Shown piece after piece: positions 15,821 through 23,902 of a stretch of DNA of 35,779 bases. The notes beneath the pieces are model-generated. The model was not told the origin of the DNA and searched no databases. It saw only the letters and a program-made list of their open reading frames with translations. The position numbers and the translations under genes are program-made. Location of the stretch: positions 1 through 35,779 of the forward strand of contig CAIVRH010000027.1 in assembly GCA_903908285.1 (NCBI GenBank), in the 5' to 3' direction. Position 1 is the stretch's first letter. Each line of letters begins with the position of its first letter. Origin of the DNA: an uncultured candidate division Zixibacteria bacterium. GTDB taxonomy: Bacteria; Zixibacteria; MSB-5A5; SM1-73.

Positions 15821-16321
15821 ATGAAAAGAAAAATCCTTATATTGTTAGCTTTATCGAGTATATTTTCTTCTCTGTTTTTTTCCTGTGCATCTAAAGTAAG
15901 TAGAACTGAACTGGATTTACTCTTTGATCACGATTTTACTGGTCTGATTGTTCCTGGGACTGCGGATATAAAAGCAAAAGGTGAGCAGAAAAATTTTCCC
16001 TATACTACAATTAATCAGGTTTGGGATTCTGCGATCCTGGTGCTTATGCAGGAAGGGATTCTGGTACGTTGTTTAGAAGATTCAAATGTTATAGTAACTA
16101 TCGAAACACCACCTTTCGCCATCTTTATGGAAGATAGTGCAGGTGTTAACATTTATATATATTGTATGGATGATCTTTATAAAAGAAAGGATAAACCCGA
16201 GAAAGTTGAAGCAGTGTATAACTCCTCTTCTAAACAGAAGTTAGCTACAACTTTTTTTGAGAAACTGGCTACTCAGTTGTATTCAGGGGAAAAATGGAAA
16301 TATCTGCAGGGTCAAGAATAG
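15821..16321 (+). CDS. Small lipoprotein, paralogue of the preceding gene
   Basis: A 166-residue probable lipoprotein (FFSC-ASK near residue 22-23). Residues about 55-155 repeat the pattern of its neighbour: FPYTTINQVWDSAILVL, NVIVTIETPP, VNIYIYCMDD, KVEAVYN, then FFEKLATQL. It has about 25 extra residues before this block. ATG 15821 is preferred over GTG 15818, which adds one residue. It closes the operon; no clear terminator follows. Confidence 0.75.
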   Translation: MKRKILILLALSSIFSSLFFSCASKVSRTELDLLFDHDFTGLIVPGTADIKAKGEQKNFPYTTINQVWDSAILVLMQEGILVRCLEDSNVIVTIETPPFAIFMEDSAGVNIYIYCMDDLYKRKDKPEKVEAVYNSSSKQKLATTFFEKLATQLYSGEKWKYLQGQE

Positions 16322-16499
16322 TTAAGATCATGAGAAGAAATGAGTTAGCGTCTCATAAACAGACATATATACATTCAAAAACAATTCAAATAATCTGTAT
16401 TAACAAAGTTTGATAAAAAGTAGCTTCTCCAGTTATCATTTCGTTATCTATTCAACAACTCTCTACCGAAGCTTTTGAATGATTTCCAATCGAATATAG

Positions 16500-16528
16500 T
16501 TGACAATTCAGGATAGGGAATTTATATT
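16500..16528 (+). promoter_or_regulatory. Strong sigma-70-type promoter
   Basis: TTGACA (16500-16505) and TATATT (16523-16528) are 17 bases apart, the same boxes and spacing as the M48-operon promoter, but without the palindrome. It should drive the aldehyde dehydrogenase gene. Confidence 0.75.
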
Positions 16529-16540
16529 TAACGTTCTGAA

Positions 16541-16570
16541 AATCCCGAACTTACGGATAAAGTCGGGGTT
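16541..16570 (+). promoter_or_regulatory. Leader hairpin before the aldehyde dehydrogenase gene
   Basis: AATCCCGAACTT pairs with AAGTCGGGGTT around a seven-base loop, with one bulged A and one T-G pair. It starts only a few bases after the expected transcription start. T-rich sequence begins 13 bases later, too far for a classic terminator, but an attenuator or RNA-stabilising 5' hairpin is possible. Confidence 0.45.
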
Positions 16571-16653
16571 CTTAGAAGGTGATATTTTTGTCTTTTTTCA
16601 CAGATGGAAAATATAGAGGATAAAAATATAATAGATTCTTTTTAGGAGGTTAT

Positions 16654-18150
16654 ATGGCAGATGCAAAGTATTTTAAAAACTATATAAACGGGGAATGGGT
16701 GGATTCGGTTACCGGGAAAACGTTCGAAAACCGGAATCCGGCCGACAACCGGGAGGTATTAGGTCATTTTCAGGCTTCCAACGAGGTGGATGTGAAAAGA
16801 GCTATCGATGCTGCCAGAGAAGCTTTCAAGAAATGGAGACTGGTGCCTGCCCCCAAAAGAGGGGAGATGATCTATAAGCTGGCGGAGCTTTTGATCAAAC
16901 ATAAAGAGGATTTTGCCCGGCAGATGACCCAGGAGATGGGCAAGGTGCTGAAAGAGACCAGAGGGGACGTTCAGGAAGCCATCGACATGAGCTACTACAT
17001 GGCGGGGGAGGGGCGAAGACAATTCGGACAGACCACCCCCTCCGAGCTGCCTAATAAGTTCCAGATGTCGGTGCGGATACCCTTAGGCGTCTGTGCTTTG
17101 ATCACCCCGTGGAATTTCCCCATGGCCATCCCCTCGTGGAAGATGATGCCGGCGTTGATCTGCGGTAACACTGTGGTATTCAAACCCGCTACCTTCACCC
17201 CCCATTCTGCCTACAATTTGGTGAAATGCTGTGAGGAGGCGGGTATACCCAAGGGGGTGGTGAATTTCGTTACCGGCAGCGGCGGAACGGTTGGAATGCC
17301 TTTAATGAAATCGGATGACGTAAAGCTGGTCACCTTTACCGGCTCCACGGAGGTGGGGAGGACGGTCTCCGAAGTCTGTGCTCCGGCTTTTAGGCACGTT
17401 CACTTAGAGATGGGGGGAAAGAATGCCATCATGGTGATGGATGATGCCATAGTCGATCTGGCGGTCGAGGGAGCCCTATGGGGAGGGTTCGGCACCACCG
17501 GCCAGAGATGCACCGCCACTTCCCGGGTGATTGTTCACAGGAAAATCATAAAGGAATTCACCGAAAAGTACGTGGCCCGGACCAGGGTTTTAAAAGTCGG
17601 AAACGGCTTGGATCCGAGCGTGGAGATGGGTCCCTCGGTATGCGAAGATCAGCTTAAAACAGTGATGGAATACGTGGAGATCGGCAAGAAAGAGGCGAAG
17701 CTTTTGTGCGGCGGCAACCGCTTGACTGCCGGAAATTATGCCCATGGCTATTTCCATGAGCCGACCATCTTCGGGGACGTGGATCCCCATATGCGAATAG
17801 CCCAGGAGGAGATATTCGGCCCGGTCGTCTCCATTATCCCCTGTGACAGTCTGGAGCAGGCCGTGGAGATAAACAACGGAACGATTTACGGACTTTCTGC
17901 CTCGGTCTATACCCAGGATGTGAACAAAGCTTTCCGGGCGATGAGAGACTCTTACACCGGAATTTTCTATGTGAATGCCCCTACCATCGGAGCCGAAGTG
18001 CACCTTCCGTTCGGCGGAACCAATCAGACCGGTAACGGGCACCGGGAGGCGGGAACTGCAGCTTTGGACGTCTTTTCCGAATGGAAATCCATCTACATCG
18101 AGTTTAGCGGGAAACTGCAGAAAGCACAGATCGACGATGTGATGCCATAA
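16654..18150 (+). CDS. NAD(P)+-dependent aldehyde dehydrogenase
   Basis: A 498-residue cytoplasmic enzyme that oxidises an aldehyde to the acid with NAD(P)+. The family's key residues are all present: N154 in TPWNFP (oxyanion hole), K177 in FKPAT (cofactor), the general base E252 in LEMGGKN and the nucleophile C286 in GQRCT. The C-terminal [16 protein letters not shown] matches the ALDH7/semialdehyde dehydrogenase side of the family, so an amino-acid-derived semialdehyde such as aminoadipate semialdehyde is a plausible substrate. Substrate cannot be fixed by sequence alone. AGGAGG four bases ahead of ATG supports the start. It is a single-gene transcript with its own promoter and hairpin terminator. 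Confidence 0.92.
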   Translation: MADAKYFKNYINGEWVDSVTGKTFENRNPADNREVLGHFQASNEVDVKRAIDAAREAFKKWRLVPAPKRGEMIYKLAELLIKHKEDFARQMTQEMGKVLKETRGDVQEAIDMSYYMAGEGRRQFGQTTPSELPNKFQMSVRIPLGVCALITPWNFPMAIPSWKMMPALICGNTVVFKPATFTPHSAYNLVKCCEEAGIPKGVVNFVTGSGGTVGMPLMKSDDVKLVTFTGSTEVGRTVSEVCAPAFRHVHLEMGGKNAIMVMDDAIVDLAVEGALWGGFGTTGQRCTATSRVIVHRKIIKEFTEKYVARTRVLKVGNGLDPSVEMGPSVCEDQLKTVMEYVEIGKKEAKLLCGGNRLTAGNYAHGYFHEPTIFGDVDPHMRIAQEEIFGPVVSIIPCDSLEQAVEINNGTIYGLSASVYTQDVNKAFRAMRDSYTGIFYVNAPTIGAEVHLPFGGTNQTGNGHREAGTAALDVFSEWKSIYIEFSGKLQKAQIDDVMP

Positions 18151-18173
18151 GTTCTTTCCATTGGTTAATTAAC

Positions 18174-18215
18174 AACACACCGGTGGGCGTCCGTGTGGAC
18201 GCCCGTCAGTGTTTT
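18174..18215 (+). terminator. Terminator-like hairpin after the aldehyde dehydrogenase gene
   Basis: GGGCGTCC (18185-18192) and GGACGCCC (18197-18204) pair around GTGT, with weaker outer pairing of AACAC and GTGTT. The following TTTT is short, so strength is uncertain. Confidence 0.6.
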
Positions 18216-18369
18216 GGTCAATATAGAAAGATGGGAGGTTTTGCTATAAAAGACTAAGTTTGCGCATGGTCTGAAAGGAATTATCCTTCGTTTATCATCA
18301 AAAGACCGGCAGACGAAACCGATACACCAGCGATAGTGGTTGAATTAACTTGCTAACCAAGGAAGTTTT

Positions 18370-19695
18370 ATGCAGAAGAAAAAAGTCTTGATCATGGGCG
18401 CGGCGGGACGGGATTTTCACAACTTCAACACGGTATTTCGCGATAATCCGCTGTATGAGGTTATAGCTTTCACCGCCACCCAGATACCCAATATCGAAGA
18501 TCGTAAATATCCCGCTAAATTAGCCGGTAAGTTGTATCCCCGGGGTATTCCAATACTTTCGGAAGATGATCTAGTCGATCTGATAAAAAAACACAAAATA
18601 GACGAGGTGGTTTTCTCGTACAGCGACGTCTCCTACAATTATGTGATGCACAAGGGTGCGGCGGTAATGGCAGCCGGCGCCGATTTCAAGCTTTTAGGCC
18701 GGGAGAGCACCACCCTTAAGTCCAAACGTCCGGTGATTGCGGTATGCGCCACCCGGACCGGCAGCGGGAAGAGTCAGACCACCCGAAAAGTATGCGAGCT
18801 TTTAAAAGCAAAGGGGATAAAGCCGGTGGTGATCAGGCATCCCATGCCGTACGGGGATCTCACCAAGCAAATCTGCCAGCGCTTTGCTTCCTTAGCCGAC
18901 TTGGACAAACATCGTTGCACCATCGAGGAGCGGGAGGAGTATGAGCCCCATATCCGTGAAGGAACCATTGTTTATGCCGGAGTGGATTATGGAGTGATAC
19001 TCTCGGAAGCGGAAAAGGAAGCCAAGGTGATCGTGTGGGACGGCGGGAACAACGACATCCCGTTTTACCGGCCGGATCTCCACATCACCGTGGTTGATCC
19101 TCACCGTCCCGGGGATGAGCTGAGTTATTTCCCCAGCGAAACCAATCTGCTTTTGGCGGATGTGGTGCTGATCAACAAAGTGGATTCGGCGGACTACCAG
19201 GATATCGAACAGGTTCGATTCAACATTAGGAAAACCAATCCGGATGCGGTTATGATCGAAGCGGCTTCTCCCATATACCTGAACAATCCCGAAAGAATCC
19301 GGGGAAAGAGGGTGCTGGTGGTGGAGGATGGACCGACTTTAACCCATGGTGGAATGACCTACGGCGCCGGGGTGATAGCGGCGGATAAATTCGGAGCCAA
19401 AGAGACCATCGATCCGCGCCCCTGGGTGAAAGGCGAGATAAAGAAAGCTTTCGAGAAATATCCCCACATCGGTCCTTTGCTCCCGGCTTTGGGTTACAGC
19501 GCCAAGGAGATAAAAGACCTGGAGACGACCATCAATTCCATCCCATGCGATGCGGTGATCATCGGAACCCCCATCGATTTAACCCGGCTGCTTAAAATCA
19601 ACAAACCTTTAGTCAGAGTACGCTATGACCTGCAAGAAATAGGAAAGCCGGATTTGGAAGAGGTGATGGGGAAGATTTTACGTTCCAAGCGGTAG
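18370..19695 (+). CDS. Cyclic 2,3-diphosphoglycerate synthetase-like GTPase
   Basis: A 441-residue protein matching a family annotated in archaea as cyclic 2,3-diphosphoglycerate synthetase and in bacteria simply as GTPase. The N-terminal part (1-120, KVLIMGAAGRDFHNFN) is a nucleotide-binding fold. A P-loop follows at about 127-136 (TRTGSGKSQT), and later VIVWDGGNND, VVDPHRPGDE and the base-specificity motif INKVD. The C-terminal part (VVEDGPTLTHGGMTYGAG, GTPIDLTRLL) is conserved in the family. AAGGA six bases before ATG supports the start. The next gene is carbamate kinase, a pairing I recall from other anaerobes. In bacteria without the cyclic compound the real reaction is unknown. Confidence 0.85.
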   Translation: MQKKKVLIMGAAGRDFHNFNTVFRDNPLYEVIAFTATQIPNIEDRKYPAKLAGKLYPRGIPILSEDDLVDLIKKHKIDEVVFSYSDVSYNYVMHKGAAVMAAGADFKLLGRESTTLKSKRPVIAVCATRTGSGKSQTTRKVCELLKAKGIKPVVIRHPMPYGDLTKQICQRFASLADLDKHRCTIEEREEYEPHIREGTIVYAGVDYGVILSEAEKEAKVIVWDGGNNDIPFYRPDLHITVVDPHRPGDELSYFPSETNLLLADVVLINKVDSADYQDIEQVRFNIRKTNPDAVMIEAASPIYLNNPERIRGKRVLVVEDGPTLTHGGMTYGAGVIAADKFGAKETIDPRPWVKGEIKKAFEKYPHIGPLLPALGYSAKEIKDLETTINSIPCDAVIIGTPIDLTRLLKINKPLVRVRYDLQEIGKPDLEEVMGKILRSKR

Positions 19696-19751
19696 TTCGT
19701 TTTTCCTATACTTAGCATCTCTTTGAACTGACAGATTAAGAAATTTCATCT

Positions 19752-19790
19752 TCCCGCCAGTTTCCCCGACCTGGCGGGAGTTTCCTTTTT
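19752..19790 (+). terminator. Rho-independent terminator after the GTPase gene
   Basis: TCCCGCCAG (19752-19760) pairs with CTGGCGGGA (19771-19779) around TTTCCCCGAC, and GTTTCCTTTTT follows. The next bases TTTAGCTGGAGGGG echo the repeat at the window start. Confidence 0.8.
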
Positions 19791-19846
19791 AGCTGGAGGG
19801 GGGAGTTGAGGTTTTCCAAGAAACCAAGTGCAATTTGACAAAACAA

Positions 19847-20797
19847 ATGAGCAAGAAGACTGCAGTGGTGGCTTTGGGGGGAAATGCTATCACCAAGAAA
19901 GAAGAAGAAGATACGGTAGCCCGTCAGTTTGCCAATACCCGGGAGAGTTTGAACGGGATCGTGCTCTTGATTAGGGATGGCTACAACTTAGCCATCACCC
20001 ATGGTAACGGACCTCAGGTGGGGAATGCCATCCTGCGAGTGGAGTTGGCGAGGGATAAGGTCCCGGTTCTTCCCCTGGGAATCTGCGTAGCCGATACCGA
20101 AGGGAGCATGGGATACATGATCGAGCAGTCGCTTCAAAACCGCTTGAAAAAAGATAAGATAAACCGGGATGTAGCGACCATCGTCACCCAGGTGGTGGTG
20201 GATAAGGATGATCCCTCGATAAAAGAACCGACGAAATTCATCGGCCAGTTCTATCCGCGGAAGGAAGCCAAGAAACTGGCTAAAGATCGAGGCTGGGTGG
20301 TAAAAGAAGATCGGGGAAAGATGTGGAGGAGGGTGGTTCCGTCCCCCAAACCTTTGGAAATAGTGGAAAAACAAACCATAAAGTCTTTGGTGGAAAACGG
20401 GGTGATCGTGATCGCGGCGGGCGGGGGAGGCATACCGGTATATGTCATGGATGACGGTGATCTGGAGGGGGTGGATGCGGTTATAGACAAGGACCGGGCG
20501 TCCGCCATCTTAGCCCGGGACATAGGAGCGGAGCTGCTTTTGATCCTCACCGAGGTGGAGAAGGTGGCTTTGAACTACGGCACGCTCCTGCAGGTCAATC
20601 TGGATAATTTGACCGTGGATCAGGCGAAAAAATATCAAAAGGAGAATCAGTTTCCCCCGGGAAGCATGGGACCCAAAATCGAGGCAGCGATTTCATTTCT
20701 GGAATCTGGAGGAAAAGAGGTGATCATCACCTCTATCCCCAAAGCCTATGAAGCGGTGGAGAAGAGGACGGCGGGGACCAGGATAGTTTTAAAATAA
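19847..20797 (+). CDS. arcC: Carbamate kinase
   Basis: A 316-residue cytoplasmic enzyme of the amino acid kinase family. It interconverts carbamoyl phosphate plus ADP with carbamate plus ATP, often to gain ATP from arginine or purine breakdown. Family motifs are clear: VVALGGNAI at the start, THGNGPQVGN, ADTEGSMGYMI, IAAGGGGIPV, and DKDRASAILA. ATG 19847 is preferred since homologues begin just before VALGGNA; the TTG at 19835 adds four residues. Neither has a good ribosome site. No ornithine carbamoyltransferase or arginine deiminase is in the window, so its source of carbamoyl phosphate is unclear. It lies behind the GTPase terminator. Confidence 0.93.
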   Translation: MSKKTAVVALGGNAITKKEEEDTVARQFANTRESLNGIVLLIRDGYNLAITHGNGPQVGNAILRVELARDKVPVLPLGICVADTEGSMGYMIEQSLQNRLKKDKINRDVATIVTQVVVDKDDPSIKEPTKFIGQFYPRKEAKKLAKDRGWVVKEDRGKMWRRVVPSPKPLEIVEKQTIKSLVENGVIVIAAGGGGIPVYVMDDGDLEGVDAVIDKDRASAILARDIGAELLLILTEVEKVALNYGTLLQVNLDNLTVDQAKKYQKENQFPPGSMGPKIEAAISFLESGGKEVIITSIPKAYEAVEKRTAGTRIVLK

Positions 20798-20841
20798 AAT
20801 TTAAAATTCAAAATGCAAGATTGCAATTCAAAATTCAAAAA
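20798..20841. repeat. A/T-rich AATTCAAAATGCAA repeat
   Basis: AATTTAAAATTCAAAATGCA is followed by ATTGCAATTCAAAATTCA. Related stretches lie at 20954-21020, 23759-23890 and 33571-33628. It directly follows the arcC stop. Confidence 0.65.
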
Positions 20842-20885
20842 CATGTAATTAGTTATAAATATATTCATATTGATTGATTTGCGTA

Positions 20886-20906
20886 GCCAAGCTTTTTTGG
20901 CTTGGC
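20886..20906. repeat. GCCAAGC hairpin
   Basis: GCCAAGC (20886-20892) pairs with GCTTGGC (20900-20906) around TTTTTTG. The T-run is in the loop, so it is not a usual terminator. Confidence 0.6.
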
Positions 20907-20953
20907 GGGGACAACATAGAAGACCATAGGCAAGGTGCGAAAAAAGATAAACA

Positions 20954-21020
20954 AGAATGCAGATTGCAGAGTGCAAAATGCAAAGTGCAGAATTGCAATT
21001 CTAAATTCAAAATATTCAAA
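20954..21020. repeat. A/T-rich GCAGAGTGCAAAATGCAA repeat before cca
   Basis: It reads GCAGAGTGCAAAATGCAA, then GAATTGCAATT and AAATTCAAAAT, close to the copy at 33571-33628. It ends four bases before the cca start codon and leaves no room for a ribosome site. Confidence 0.65.
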
Positions 21021-21023
21021 TAG

Positions 21024-22412
21024 ATGGAAAAGATACCAGGATTAAATCACGAGATCATCCAAGAGATTCTAACCCAGGGGAAAATCTACGAGGTGGGTGG
21101 AGCGGTGCGGGATAAGTATATCTCTCCCATCCTGCCGGATAAGGATAAAGACTACTTAGTTACGGGAATTCCCTTGGAGGAGCTGTGTTCGCTTTTGTGC
21201 CGGTTTGGGAAAGTGGACCTGGTGGGTAAATCCTTCGGGGTGATAAAATTTTCGCCATCCCATAGATTCAGCGGGGAACAAATCTTCGACATTGCCATCC
21301 CCCGGAAAGAGGTCAGCACGGGTTTAGGGCATAAGGATTTCAAGGTGGAATACGATCACAACCTAAGCGTGGAGGATGATCTTAACCGCCGGGATTTCAC
21401 CATAAATGCCATGGCCGAGGATCTCTCCAGCGGAAGGCTGGTTGATCCTCTGGGAGGCCGGAAGGATATAAAGAATCGACTGATCCGGATCACCAATCCC
21501 GATTCTTTTAAGGAAGATCCATTGAGGATGCTCCGGGCCATCCAATTTTCCGCGCGTTTCGAATTTGACTTGGAGGAGAATACTCTTGAAAGCTTGAAAG
21601 AAAATGTGGAATTGATAACCAACGTCTCCGCCGAAAGGATTCAGGAGGAGCTGAATAAATTATTACTCAAAGCCAAATATCCCAGCAGCGGCTTCAGATT
21701 GATGCAGAAAGTCGGGCTATTAGAAAAGATACTTCCAGAGTTGTCTTTGAGCGTGGGAGTGGAGCAGCCGGGGGGGTATCACGCTTACGACGTCTTCGAG
21801 CATTCCATAATAACCATGGATAATGCTCCCCGGGATTTAGTCCTCCGGCTGGCAGCTTTGTTCCATGACATATCCAAACCCGAGGTCCGGGTGCTTACCG
21901 AAGACGGCGCCACTTTTTATGGACATGAAAAGAAGGGTTCTAAGCTGGTTCAGAAAGTTTTGTCAAGGCTGCGATACTCCAATCAGATAATCGATCAGGT
22001 GAGCCTGCTGGTGGACAAACACATGTTCACCACCGGCGTTACCGACAAAGGGGTAAGGCGGCTCATCCGGAAAATGGGGGAGGAGATGATATTCCCACTG
22101 TTGGATTTACGCCGGGCAGATGTGGTGGCACAGGGGATGGGGGGAGGAACCCAGGATGTGGACGAACTGGAGGAGAGGATCAAACTGGAGATAGAGAAAA
22201 AACCTCCTTTTGGTTTGAAAGACTTAGCGGTTAATGGGAATGATATCATGGGCACTTTCAACATCACGCCTTCACCTTTGATCGGACAAATATTGAATTA
22301 TCTTCTGGAGATGGTTCTGGATGAGCCGGAGTTGAATTCAAAAGAAAGACTGCTCAAGGAAGCAGATTTTTTTATGAAGAATCTCCCAACTAATAAACCG
22401 AGTCTGGAATAA
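21024..22412 (+). CDS. cca: CCA-adding tRNA nucleotidyltransferase with HD domain
   Basis: A 462-residue class II nucleotidyltransferase that adds or repairs the CCA end of tRNA. The catalytic head has GGAVRD (25-30), the metal-binding D41-x-D43 in DKDYLV, and RRDFTINAM (122-130). The neck motif EDPLRMLRAIQFSARF follows at 164-179. A C-terminal HD domain has H260 and the H281-D282 pair (LFHDISKP), which gives phosphatase or phosphodiesterase activity in HD-bearing members. The length fits the HD-containing group. No ribosome site is visible ahead of the ATG because an A/T-rich repeat sits there, yet the N-terminus aligns well. Poly(A) polymerase is an alternative, less likely given the HD domain. 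Confidence 0.92.
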   Translation: MEKIPGLNHEIIQEILTQGKIYEVGGAVRDKYISPILPDKDKDYLVTGIPLEELCSLLCRFGKVDLVGKSFGVIKFSPSHRFSGEQIFDIAIPRKEVSTGLGHKDFKVEYDHNLSVEDDLNRRDFTINAMAEDLSSGRLVDPLGGRKDIKNRLIRITNPDSFKEDPLRMLRAIQFSARFEFDLEENTLESLKENVELITNVSAERIQEELNKLLLKAKYPSSGFRLMQKVGLLEKILPELSLSVGVEQPGGYHAYDVFEHSIITMDNAPRDLVLRLAALFHDISKPEVRVLTEDGATFYGHEKKGSKLVQKVLSRLRYSNQIIDQVSLLVDKHMFTTGVTDKGVRRLIRKMGEEMIFPLLDLRRADVVAQGMGGGTQDVDELEERIKLEIEKKPPFGLKDLAVNGNDIMGTFNITPSPLIGQILNYLLEMVLDEPELNSKERLLKEADFFMKNLPTNKPSLE

Positions 22413-22422
22413 AAATCGTCCA

Positions 22423-22495
22423 TAGCCGACAGTCCACGGTCCATAGTAAAATCTGTTTTCACCATGGATTGTGGACTGTTGACAGTGGACATTTC
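22423..22495. repeat. GTCCATAG/GTCCAC repeat in inverted halves
   Basis: GTCCATAG and AGTCCACGGTCCATAG on the left are mirrored on the right by GGATTGTGGACTGTTGACAG and GTGGAC. The same GTCCAC unit is tandem at 5624-5646. It lies between cca and sucC. Confidence 0.6.
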
Positions 22496-22549
22496 TTTAG
22501 AGAGGAACTGAGTGGGAGATGGCAGAGAACTTAACGTAAGGGAGTTTAG

Positions 22550-23707
22550 ATGAAGATACACGAATATCAAGCCCGGCATATATTCAACAAATACGGGATT
22601 CCGGTTCCGGCGGGAGAAGTTGCCACCACGCCTGACGAAGCCAAAGAGATTGCCGCAAGGATCGGTAAACCGGTGATGATAAAAGCTCAGGTGCTAGTGG
22701 GGGGGAGGGGAAAAGCCGGAGGGATAAAAAGGGCAGAGAATCCGGATTTAGCTAAAGAGATGGCTTCGGGTATTTTGGGAATGGAAATTAAAGGGCTTTT
22801 GGTCAAGAAAGTTTTGGTGACCGAATGTAAGGAGATTGCGTCAGAATCTTATCTGGGGGTGATCGTCGACCGGAAGATCAAAAAGCCGGTGATCATGGTA
22901 TCATCCGCCGGAGGGATAGACATCGAGGAGGTGGCTAAAATTAATCCGGAGAAGATTCACCGGTTGCCTGTGGATCCAATTATGGGGCTGCACAATTTCC
23001 AGGCTCGGAATCTGGCGTATCTGCTTTATCCCGACAGAAAGATTGCCAATCAAGCTGTTCCGGCGATCATGAAGCTCTATCAAGTCTTTTGGGAGAACGA
23101 TTGTTCACTGGTCGAGATAAATCCATTGATCACCACGCCGGCAGGAGAACTATGGGCGATAGATGCCAAAATCAACTTGGATGACAGTGGTTTGTTCAGG
23201 CACCCGGAATTGAAGGTATTGCGGGACTTAGATGCGGAGGATAAAGCCGAAATCGAAGCCCGAAAAAAAGACCTTTCCTATGTGAAACTGGATGGAAATA
23301 TAGGCTGCATTGTTAACGGTGCCGGATTGGCCATGGCGACCATGGATCTGGTTAAAAGATATGGGGCAGAGCCGGCGAATTTCCTAGACATCGGAGGAAG
23401 CTCCAACCCGGAGAAGGTGGTCAATGCCATGAGCATAGTCCTTAAAGATCACAATGTAAAGGCGATCCTGTTTAACGTTTTTGGAGGGATCACCCGGTGT
23501 GATGATGTGGCCCAGGGAATCGTCCAAGCGGTCAAGCACCTGAAACCAAACGTCCCCATTGTAGTAAGATTGACCGGCACCAACGAGGAGGAAGCCAGAA
23601 AGATACTGGAGGAGATTCACCTTTCCACCACCAGCTCTATGGAAGAGGTGGTGAAGCGGGCCATCGAGCTTTCGGGAATGACACAAACGTCGATGTTTGG
23701 AGGGTAA
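22550..23707 (+). CDS. sucC: Succinyl-CoA ligase (ADP-forming), beta subunit
   Basis: The 385-residue ATP-grasp subunit of the TCA-cycle enzyme joining succinate and CoA with phosphorylation of ADP or GDP. It opens with the family start MKIHEYQARHIFNKYGIPVP. The ATP-grasp part has VMIKAQVLVGGRGKAGG (45-61), and ATP-binding and metal residues lie in VEINPL and AIDAKINLDD. The C-terminal CoA-ligase half has GAGLAMATMD, FLDIGG and NVFGGITRCDDVA. The length is the family norm. AAGGGAG ahead of ATG supports the start. sucD follows after 195 bp filled with repeat sequence; in most genomes the two genes nearly touch. Confidence 0.96.
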   Translation: MKIHEYQARHIFNKYGIPVPAGEVATTPDEAKEIAARIGKPVMIKAQVLVGGRGKAGGIKRAENPDLAKEMASGILGMEIKGLLVKKVLVTECKEIASESYLGVIVDRKIKKPVIMVSSAGGIDIEEVAKINPEKIHRLPVDPIMGLHNFQARNLAYLLYPDRKIANQAVPAIMKLYQVFWENDCSLVEINPLITTPAGELWAIDAKINLDDSGLFRHPELKVLRDLDAEDKAEIEARKKDLSYVKLDGNIGCIVNGAGLAMATMDLVKRYGAEPANFLDIGGSSNPEKVVNAMSIVLKDHNVKAILFNVFGGITRCDDVAQGIVQAVKHLKPNVPIVVRLTGTNEEEARKILEEIHLSTTSSMEEVVKRAIELSGMTQTSMFGG

Positions 23708-23758
23708 GTTACATCATCTATCCATTGAGATGAGTGAAAGATTAGTGAGATCGTCAAA

Positions 23759-23890
23759 GTCAATTCAAAGTTAAAAGCGCAAAATGAAAAATTGCAGTTT
23801 AAAATTCAAAATTGAATGATGAATTGGATAATGGAAATTTTCATTTTTGAATTGTAATTTTGATCTTTGAATTTTGATTTTTTAATTTAA
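23759..23890. repeat. A/T-rich repeat in the sucC-sucD spacer
   Basis: A run of GCAAAATGAAAAATTGCA, AAATTCAAAATTGAATGA, then the inverted form TTTGAATTGTAATTTTGA and TTTGAATTTTGATTTTT. It belongs to the family at 20798, 20954 and 33571, and its inverted halves could fold in RNA. Confidence 0.6.
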
Positions 23891-23902
23891 AAAGGAATTT
23901 TT

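Larger units (their letters stand above)
16322..16653. other. Spacer with promoter and folded leader before the aldehyde dehydrogenase gene
   Basis: The first 175 bases hold nothing recognisable. A strong promoter lies at 16500-16528 and a stable hairpin at 16541-16570, followed by T-rich sequence (ATTTTTGTCTTTTTT, from about 16583). A very short frame from TTG 16588 (11 codons, with AAGGTG ahead) could be a leader peptide, though this is weak. Confidence 0.55.
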
